The notes beneath the pieces were generated by a model that was not told where the DNA came from, did not search any database, and saw only the letters and a program-made list of their open reading frames with translations. From assembly GCA_026075535.2 (NCBI GenBank), contig AP026540.1, forward strand, positions 558,001-622,000: a stretch of DNA of 64,000 nucleotides, given 5' to 3'. Position numbers and translations under genes: made by a program. The first letter of the stretch is position 1, and the number at the start of each line of letters is the position of its first letter. The stretch is from Tricholoma matsutake. Lineage: Eukaryota; Basidiomycota; Agaricomycetes; Agaricales; Tricholomataceae. Of this stretch, positions 56,738 to 64,000 are shown piece by piece.

Positions 56738-57399
56738 GTGGCGCCGCTAGTCATAATTCACCTAATTCGGGCGAACATTAGCAGTGGAAATCAATAAAGA
56801 CGGTCAGACGGGCTTACATTCCAGGAGACTGCGCTTCAGGCTGCAAGTTCGACGTTACAGACGGTGTCGAAGGGTGGCTTGTGCTTGGTCGTGTTGTGCC
56901 GAGTTGTGTTTATTCATGCTGAAAAACGTCTATTCGAAGGGGGGGTACCCTATCAACAAATTAAGGTTTATTCGAGGGTCTAAGCGAGATCCGTGTTCAT
57001 CGATCCAGCTGATGGGAGTCGGCACCTCGGCATTAAGGATATTGTTCCTCGAATTTATTCTATTAACCTGAATAAAGGCTTATGGAAAGTCACCCAGTGT
57101 ATAATAATGGTAACATGGTATATAGATGTAATATATATATACCTGGAGGAACTTCTGGTGCGTTCTCTCTGGAATCCCATGGTTGCTCCGTGTGTGATAG
57201 GTCCAAGGCACATACTATCCATGCTCCCACCCTAGCCGCACTCCTGAATAACCCTAAGGTGGGACTATATGGACAACGACAACTCATGGCCATACTTTGC
57301 GTCACCGGTAGGCATACCACACAATACGAAACAGAAGTAAAGGTGATATCAACAGACGCACAAGTGAAAGCCGTCTAAAAGAAAGTCCAAGAAAAAAAA
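56738..57399. other. Non-repetitive sequence, no firm gene
   Basis: Higher GC and no family repeats, unlike the neighbours. Several overlapping plus-strand frames (56784-57071, 57082-57378) are open but unrecognised. It would include the 3' untranslated region of the HNH gene. Confidence 0.35.
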
Positions 57400-58695
57400 T
57401 CACTGAGTTTGTAGCCACGCATGAACTCTATCCTGACGCGAATCCTCCTCTTGCGTTGGTGGGGGCTTCTCTTGATGTTTAGGACCCGATCGAGACCACA
57501 AAAGCATTACCAAGTCCATCGCTTCGTCAATTGTGCGTAGGCGCGGTTCAGATTGGTCGCAATGTCGACTTGCCCATGCCTTGGCGCGTTTTGACCGAGG
57601 TGTCTCTACAGGCGTGGGCGAACGTGCTGCCTCAATGTCATCCGTTCCGTCCCCAGCCTCTCCCGACGAATTCGACTCTCCCGATCCAGTCTCATCATAA
57701 TACAAAGATCCCACTGACAACTCGATGGCATCGGCGGCCTGGAGTATTCCCCACCGCAAAACTGCAGCACATCCATAGAACATATCAACAATGATCGAAG
57801 GCGGAAACTGGCTCATATCGGCTGGCAGACGAGCATCCTGATTGTGGGGAGATTGGGATTTTATATACTCGTGTTGTGGTGTAAAGTGCTGCAGGATGAA
57901 GCGACCAGGAGAAGCGCTCGGAGGACCGAGGATTGGGCCCGGGGAAGGTGGAATATCGTCATCATTCATCGCGAAATTGGGGGTCTGGAAAATTGGACTC
58001 AGCTAATTGACTAGCACTCTGGTTCAATGATGGTAATCGCCACCTTCAAAAATGCCACTTGACCGAGCCCAAAGACCGTGTGCAACACTTGGACGAGAAG
58101 AAGTCCGTTCCGAATATCGTTGATATCATCTATATTTGGTAGCCCATCTCCTCGATTCGCCATCAATCGGCTTAGATACTGAGGCAGATGGGAGAAAGCA
58201 TTACAGAATGAGGTTGTAGAACAGAACTCACTTCGCTCCCTTTGGAGTGTGGGTAGATATGAGCTCCTACACAAAGTAGGGGAGGTGCATTTGTAACAAT
58301 ACAACTCCCATCACGACCTTGCAAATTAGCACGAAATCCTGCGCGACTTTCAGTAGTTTCGGCGTCAGAGGTTCTGTTATCAGTACAGCGAACGTCCAGC
58401 AGCCGAGGCGCCGCTGTTTAGATGATGAGCACAACTCCACTGCCCAACATGAATGAATGCTGGTACCTGCACTTGTGAAGTAATAATGAGCCCCTCCTTC
58501 TACGGCCGATTCGTAATCCACTAGAGGGCCATCTGCAGTGGCGGATATGTGTCCCTGGCTTCCGTAGATAGCGTAGCCAAGAAAACGCAACCAACGGAGA
58601 GGATTGAGGGCAAAACGATTGCAGTCATCAACGGGAATGGATAGAATGGGGATATATGTGTTGTCGATCCGTATGTGTAGTTCGACGGAAGCCAT
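57400..58695 (-). CDS. HNH_2-type endonuclease domain protein, 4 exons, intact
   Basis: Exons 58695-58467, 58413-58232, 58178-58044 and 57984-57400 give 1131 coding bases, 376 residues, with no internal stop. Introns of 53, 53 and 59 bp start GTACCA, GTGAGT and GTGGCG and end CAG. The N-terminal third (to about residue 76) is a mushroom-specific region (IPVDDCNRFALNPLRWLRF). Residues about 90-185 fit an HNH_2 fold: FRANLQGRDGSCIVTN, then CVGAHIYPHSKGSE (histidines about 128 and 132), NDIRNGLLL (Asn about 161), LHTVFG (His about 170) and VAFLKTPNF. HNH enzymes cut DNA using one metal ion held by His-Asn-His. The C-terminal 150 residues are polar and probably disordered. It is the only cleanly readable gene here. 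Substrate and role are unknown; such genes are multiplied in many Agaricomycetes. Confidence 0.85.
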
Positions 58696-58719
58696 CGTCG
58701 ATACAGGTCATGAACACCT

Positions 58720-59469
58720 GCAATACGACCCTTTAGAAAACAGATCACATGACACCCACATCACATGTACTCCAACTTAAGCAAGAAGTTTCGAAGTTTA
58801 AGCATTCAGTGGGGTGAATCAAGACAGTATGACATCAAACAGTGCAATAAACTAGTGGAAATGAATTTGTCCTAAGGTTCTAGGGAGAAAACACGTGTAT
58901 TGGCCAATAATATAGGATTTACATGGGAATGTAACAAAAAATCTGGGCGACGCGTCGTGACAACTCTCGACGCGCCTCGTGGAAGATAGCATACTGCCAG
59001 TAGAGACCCCCCGTCGACACCATGTGTTTCCACCATATTAGTACAGTGCCCTGCTAATCCAAAATCCCACCAGCTCTAAACACCTAGACAGGTACATCCA
59101 TGCTGAGTATACATCGTAGGTTTGACAAAGTGGTGTTATAGTGACAGAGGTGGCATCTGCAGCTGTGATCTGGACTTCATGCAGCCTCAACCACTGAGGA
59201 CCAAGTTGTTGAGGGGATGGCTAAGTGTGCGACCATGTGTCTCATCAGGTTGAGTGATCCTTGGGGGCTGAGAGTCCAGAGGCAGTGGAAAAGATACGAG
59301 ATGTCCTCAGGAGAGGCCATGGCAAGTGCACAAGTCTTAATCGGCTATCCGGTTAGGTGACGTGAGGAGCAAGAGAAATTAAAAGTCATGAAGTGAGTAA
59401 ACAAACTCGGCACGCACTCACGTGCTCAGGCTTTACTCATGTGATCTGTTTTCTAAAGGGTCATATTGC
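58720..59469. repeat. 33-bp inverted repeats enclosing 0.7 kb
   Basis: GCAATACGACCCTTTAGAAA and following (58720-58752) returns inverted at 59437-59469 with a single mismatch. It could be a MITE or foldback element forming the distal promoter of the HNH gene. The right arm abuts the target site of the hAT element. No target duplication was found. Confidence 0.75.
58950..58955 (-). promoter_or_regulatory. ACGCGT motif upstream of the HNH gene
   Basis: An ACGCGT palindrome about 255 bases before the HNH start, in a small CG-rich patch that also has CGACGCGCC at about 58968. It matches the MCB box bound by MBF at G1/S genes in yeasts. A single copy, so only suggestive. Confidence 0.25.
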
Positions 59470-60228
59470 TTGAGACTAGGGACTACCATGGATGGCCATC
59501 ATCCGGGTGACCATCCATGGATATGATATATGGATGGATGGATATGGATATGGATATTGCATGGGTGATATCCATGGATGAATGGATGGTTACTATTAAA
59601 TTTAAATAAATGAGTAATTCTGAGTTCTCAATTTATTGAGACGAGGTATTGTCAATTGAGCTGGCTGGATGTCTCATCTGATCTATTAGTGCGGTAATTG
59701 CCAAAGTGGCCTATTTTTATTTTCATCCATTTTGGATCTTGCCAGGCCCCTTTAGTAACCCCCCTCCCCTTTTTTGCCTGTGAACATCAATCAAAATGGA
59801 ATGGCCAGCTGATTCTACAAAAACCAAGCCAAAGCCAGCTGGCCACTGCAATAGTGGCTGTGTATGCTCTAAGCAGGTAAAGCCCCCAGCCCCCTACAGA
59901 ACTCGGAATTGCCATGCAATGCAATGGCCCTCTAGCACAAGTATAGTCTTGGTAAGGAATGACAGTACTGTACCATTTCATTCAATTCATCGGTCACATG
60001 TCACAGGCCTTCCAAAATCGACGAAATGTCACACCTGTCCTGTGTCCCACTCTCCAGGTGACAAATCTGCTGGAGGAAAATGTCACAAAAATTTCCAAAA
60101 TCAGCTGTTACCTGATGAAAATCAGCATAAAAATTTCTAACGTCACATGGCTATGCCATGACTGACGAAACCAAAAGTTCGGACAGGTGGTCACACATCA
60201 CAAGGGGAGATGGATTGAATGAAATGGT

Positions 60229-60410
60229 ACAGTACTTTACTGTCCCCCATGTAATCTGCACAGACTCTGCATGGACTCCTAGCTGTCCATGGACTCTGAG
60301 CAGAATTCTACCAGAGTCTGAGCAGAGTCCTAGTAAAAAAATTTCAGAGTTGTAAAGACAAAAGTCAGATCAAAATCCGAGCAGAGTCCGAGCAAAGTCC
60401 TAGCTTGCAG
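60229..60410 (+). repeat. Composite family, single terminal fragment
   Basis: Starts GTACTTTACTGTCCCCCATG, then GGACTCTGAGCAGAGTCC-type subterminal repeats. No tRNA-like module, hairpin or second end. Confidence 0.6.
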
Positions 60411-60445
60411 GTGACTTAGTGATTAAATTTAGTTCACAGTCCCTC

Positions 60446-60735
60446 ACATAGTGATGTTATAACTGGATTTTCATGCTGAGTTTGAAAATGACATCTGTAT
60501 GATGTGATCTATATATAGAACATAGTGATGTTATATACCATTCTGACCGGATTTTTATGCTGAGTTTGAAAATGATATCCATCTGATCATGTGACCTACC
60601 ATATATAGAACATAGTGATGTTATATACCATTCTGACCACAATTTTCAGCCGAGTTTAAAAATCACCCTTGCATAGTCATGTGACACTGTATATAAAACA
60701 TAGTGATGGTACATATAATTTTGACCAGATTTTTT
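60446..60735 (-). repeat. Satellite of about 85 bp units
   Basis: Four units, each with CATAGTGATGTTATATACCA, TTTTCATGCTGAGTTTGAAA and GATCATGTGACCTAC phrases. A fifth, separate partial copy lies at about 60960-61030. Confidence 0.85.
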
Positions 60736-61029
60736 AATCTGAGTTTCACATGCTTTTTCTTGACATTCTTGCACTCTCTTTGAATGATCAAGTAAAGCCA
60801 TTAAGGCATCATCAAGATATACCTCTTGTATTTTTGTCATTCTCACACTTTTATTAAATGATCAAATCCAATTGGTGTGTGAAATATGGAATCATCAAGA
60901 TATCCTGGCAGGATATTTAGTGTCATATTAGAGTATGTTGAAGGGAAACTTTTGAAAAGTGTTGTTATACACCATTCTGACCTGCTTTTCATGCCGAGTT
61001 TGAAAATGACTGTCATGTGACCTACTATC

Positions 61030-61446
61030 CAGGAGGTTGGAGGAATCATGAAGTACTGGCATCAACCCATTGAGCAGTGACCTCAGTTAGCAAAGATGGG
61101 GCTTGATTTTTGCTCAGCACCAGGTAAGTGTAATAATTCTCATTTTTGCTTCTACTCAGACACTCTTTTAGCATCATCAGTGGATGCTGAACATGCATTT
61201 GCAGTTGGAAGGCTTGAGATCAATCATGTTCAGCATAACACCAGCCCACAGACCTTCAAGGCTCAAGTTGCAGTTGGATCTTGGGCCAAAACTCCACTCT
61301 ATCCAGGACTTTCAGAAACCATTAAGATTGTTCAAAAGCAAATGGGAAGTGAAGAGCAGGTGGGACCTCAGAAAGAAGTTGATGAGACTGAGTTGGAAGA
61401 TGAGGTAGAAGAGACAGATGAGGAATCCAGGTTTTGGAGAACTTGA
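61030..61446 (+). pseudogene. hAT transposase C-terminal dimerisation region
   Basis: Reads GGIMKYWHQP, a TGA at about 61069, then LAKMGLDFCSAP, an intron of 36 bases (61124-61159, GTAAGT to CTCAG) and TLLASSVDAEHAFAVGRLEI, HNTSPQTFKAQVAVGSWAKT and an acidic tail to the stop at 61446. The SSVDAE-AF-GR block is the conserved hAT C-terminal motif needed for dimerisation and activity. Splicing across the 36-bp intron keeps frame and restores the motif. Its position inside 59477-62179, which has hAT ends, makes it the remnant of that element's own transposase. Confidence 0.85.
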
Positions 61447-61587
61447 ATTGTAATTGTACAAATTCCTATGGTATTTCAGATGTATTTCAAAGTAATATTT
61501 ATTGGTGTAAAACCATTTCCTGATTAAAAGAAGCAGTCTTAAGTACAAATTTTACTCAGTATAATAGATAACATCATGTGTGCCAAC

Positions 61588-61958
61588 TAGTGTTGCCATG
61601 ACTTCAAGTCAGACTTTTTGATTGCTGTATATCTCTGCAAGCACATCATTGTAGGATGTAAACTAATCGATGCAGGGTACATATTTATTGCCACTATCAA
61701 CCAATCCAAAACTTACATAAATCAGATCACTATATCTTGAGTTATTGACCGACTAAAATTCTGACTTTGTACATCAAAAAGCTGGAATTTTAGCTGGTCA
61801 ATAACTCAAGATATAGTGATCTGATTTATGTAAGTTTTGGATTGGTTGATAGCGGCAATAAATATGTACCCTGCATCAATTAGTTTACATCCTACGATGA
61901 TGTGCTTGCAGAGATATACAGCAATCAAAAAGTCTGACTTGAAGTCATGGCAACATTA
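61588..61958. mobile_element. Palindromic hAT MITE with exact 8-bp target duplication
   Basis: Ends TAGTGTTGCCATGACTTC and GAAGTCATGGCAACATTA, flanked by GTGCCAAC at 61580-61587 and 61959-61966. The halves pair almost perfectly over about 165 bases, leaving a short loop, so a transcript would form a long double-stranded RNA. Confidence 0.95.
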
Positions 61959-62187
61959 GTGCCAACTGCCAACAAGGCACTCCAGCAGGTAATTGACCTT
62001 GCTAAACCATTTTAATAGACCATGGTACATATATTAGAGCATTTGAGAGCATAAAAAATAGTAGTATTCATATGGATACCCATGGATGATCCATGGATGC
62101 CACCCATATCCATGGACTTTAGTATGTCATCCATGGATATTCACCCAGATGGACTCAGGTCCATCCACAGTAGTCCCTACTTGAGAC

Positions 62188-62792
62188 CAGGTCATGATAA
62201 GATGGAAATGATGTTGTGATGCGTTGTTGACAACCATTTGTCAATACTGTACTTTGCACGTGACATTGCACCATTGCCTTTTTTCAATTTGTATTCATTT
62301 TGAGTATGGGTGTAAACCCATACTGTGGTGCTAGGGGCTAGCAGATGCCAGGTATAAGACAGATGAAGTACAACTAGGAGGTCCTGTGTTGCTTTCTTCT
62401 CATCTCCCACATCACTCGCAAGCAACACAGGTAGGCATCTTGTGCTTCTCATTGTCACAGCTTCTTACTCCTTTTGGTATCGGTATTCAAGGCTATGCCT
62501 ACTGAATAACATCTACCTGCATCATAAGAGTTTCCAGAATTTCCAATGGATTAAAACTCAACTAGACTTTCACTTAACAGGATTCATCTGGTATTATTTT
62601 ATAGCTTCACTATCATACCCAGTTGAATTCTAACAGTGAGTGGGTGTTCTTATCCAATTATCTAACTGAGTTTGTATCTAACGTAGTTGTATTTAGGCTT
62701 CATCAAACCATTAAGTTTATGTTTGATTTTTGCAGACACCACACTCTTCAGTCATACACTCCCTCCTATTGTCATCACTCCTTTTTCTCTCC
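62188..62792. other. No recognisable gene
   Basis: Lies between the hAT element and the gag-like ORF and may include the leader or LTR of the latter. No clear LTR ends were found. Confidence 0.35.
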
Positions 62793-64000
62793 ATGACTGA
62801 TGCTCCTCAACTCTGCCCTGCAAGCCCTTTGCTCACAACCAATGAGGCAATTCAGGCTTGTGCCAAAGCATGTCAAAGGATTGTGGTCTGGTCCTAGTCA
62901 GTTCAGTTGCAGTCCTTCTATTTTGGGTGACAGTTTGGACTGGTTGTGGTTGCGGTTGTCCCTCTTGGAGGTCAAAAAACTGGACCAAACCAGACCTTTA
63001 AACACTAATTGTGGATGAAGCCACCACTCTCATGTCCTGTCCAACTTTCCTCGACTGTCTTAAAGAGGCTGGAGTGACAACTGAAGAGGCAAGAGACTAT
63101 ATCAATCAATATTCTCGACATAGAAGAGACCAAGAAGTGGAAGGAGCAGGCAAAGAGCAACAGCCACCTGCCAGTGACCAACCCAATTTGGATGACCCTA
63201 ATCTGCTCAACACTGCCACATTGTTTGCTTGGGCACTGCTTTGTGCCAGGGTCAATTGCCTCCAGCTGACTTCTCTTCAAGCTACCTTGACCACTGGCAG
63301 CTCCCTCACTGATGAGCTGGCAAGCCTTCTGGGATTATCTAGTGTGAAGGGCAGCATCCCTGCATCTGTGCTCACAAAGGCACCTCACTTGTCCAAGCTC
63401 TGACCCAACAGCAACCGACCCTCATCTTTAAAAGACTCAAGATCTCCTCTCTGTCTATGGTCCCCAGGGTGCTCAAGATATTCTTGTCAACAAAGCTCAG
63501 TTCACTCCAGTTGGCGATCCCCTCCTTCACACGATTTGGCACAAGATCCTTCTTGATCTGTTTATTGATTTTGAGAAACTCTTCGCGTCGATGGATAGAG
63601 GATATGATCACCACGACGAACCAAAGGACTTTGGAGCTGGCTATGCACTGGTTAAGAAGGATCAAGCTTTCTCCAAGCGTCCACTCCAGACGGAAGCTGA
63701 TTGGGCTCAGGTAATTGGTGCATGGTCTGCGGGTGTGGTTTTCCTTTTCCCTCACTGCGATGCTGAGTTTTGGGACCATCTAGCCATTGTTATGGATCTT
63801 TTCCATGCTGCTCCAACAAACCCTTTCATCACTATTTCATTTGATGTTCATGTTCAAGACAAGTATTTGAAAAAACCTTTCCATCTCAACTTAATTTACC
63901 ACTCCTTGCTCAGATGCTCTCACCTACCTCGTCAGTGAATCCCCCATGTGGTGTTAAGAGAGTTATCCCATTTCAAGCTTCTACTTCAAGTAGCAACCCA
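62793..64000 (+). pseudogene. Gag-like ORF of a retroelement, interrupted by a MITE
   Basis: Starts MTDAPQLCPASPLLTTNEAI at 62793. A 121-bp MITE interrupts it; removing the MITE and one target copy rejoins KACQRIV to DEATTLM in frame. The protein goes on to a stop at 63403, shifts frame, and continues with GPQGAQDILVNKAQFTPVGD, IDFEKLFASMDRGYDHHDEP and KDFGAGYALVKKD to a stop at 63938, with RVIPFQASTSSSNP beyond. My recollection is that such ORFs stand before the polymerase or tyrosine-recombinase ORF of mushroom retroelements and act as Gag, with a zinc knuckle downstream; I could not confirm this. It runs off the right edge. Confidence 0.5.
62887..63007. mobile_element. Small hAT-like MITE in the gag-like ORF
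   Basis: The right end reads CCAGACCTTTAAACACTA, with ATTGTGG on both sides (62880-62886 and 63008-63014). The left end starts at TCTGGTCC and seems to lack the outermost 13 bases. Confidence 0.8.

Larger units (their letters stand above)
59477..62179 (+). mobile_element. hAT transposon with exact 8-bp target duplication
   Basis: Ends TAGGGACTACCATGGATGG and the inverse CCATCCACAGTAGTCCCTA, flanked by CTTGAGAC at 59469-59476 and 62180-62187. Subterminal ATCCATGGAT and GGATGGATATGG repeats lie at both ends. It holds the C-terminus of a hAT transposase (about 61030-61446), a satellite, a composite-family end and a nested MITE. The N-terminal and catalytic parts of the transposase are not recognisable, so it is defective. 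Confidence 0.9.

Noticed and set aside
59796..60140. Cysteine-containing ORF inside the hAT element as a BED zinc finger
   Set aside because: The cysteine and histidine spacing does not match a BED finger and neighbouring frames are equally open.

Overview
The window looks like a repeat-dense, probably silent or heterochromatic block from a filamentous basidiomycete, most likely an Agaricomycete mushroom. Pointers are minute introns of 50-70 bp with GTAAGT-type donors, two copies of a CxC5/CxC6 cysteine-cluster gene of the kind linked to KDZ transposases, a CxC2-type KDZ N-terminus, Helitron Pif1 helicases, hAT, PIF/Harbinger, Ty1/copia, Ty3/gypsy and LINE remnants, and one spliced HNH_2 endonuclease gene. 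I cannot name the species. There are no bacterial features, no rRNA genes and no CRISPR array.

Layout. 1-0.23 kb: end of a Helitron helicase. 0.7-2.06 kb: fragment of a composite repeat family. 2.9-8.2 kb: decayed Ty1/copia element with a 3' LTR, interrupted by 2.2 kb of foreign DNA. 8.3-14.3 kb: composite elements around a gypsy fragment. 14.4-17.85 kb: CxC5 gene copy K (+), cut by a LINE fragment (17.85-19.12 kb). 19.1-21.3 kb: complete composite element. 21.5-30.6 kb (-): one Helitron helicase broken by three nested insertions. 30.9-33.4 kb: short-LTR element with one unknown ORF. 33.6-34.5 kb: unknown ORF. 34.8-39.7 kb (-): CxC5/CxC6 gene copy J. 40.1-41.7 kb: composite element. 41.9-47.07 kb: four divergently arranged genes ending in a CxC2 KDZ start. 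47.3-49.6 kb: composite element. 50-56.4 kb: decayed DNA, a Ulp1-like protease fragment, minisatellites. 56.4-58.7 kb: Harbinger fragment and the HNH_2 gene. 59.5-62.2 kb: hAT element with an exact 8-bp target duplication. 62.8-64 kb: gag-like ORF split by a 121-bp MITE.

The most unusual material is the composite family. It covers roughly 15 kb in at least nine insertions. Each complete copy has terminal inverted repeats with a CTTTACACTGCCCC core, then short subterminal repeats, then a tRNA-like module with pol III A and B boxes facing outward at each end (a different type at each end). Inside are palindromes built on GAGCAG-N-TGCTC and hairpins built on GGGCCCAAATGA. Those hairpins sit directly against a 50-70 bp intron-like segment. 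No copy has a long ORF. I do not recognise this architecture as a named superfamily. Almost all other coding sequence here is broken; only the HNH_2 gene reads through cleanly after splicing.
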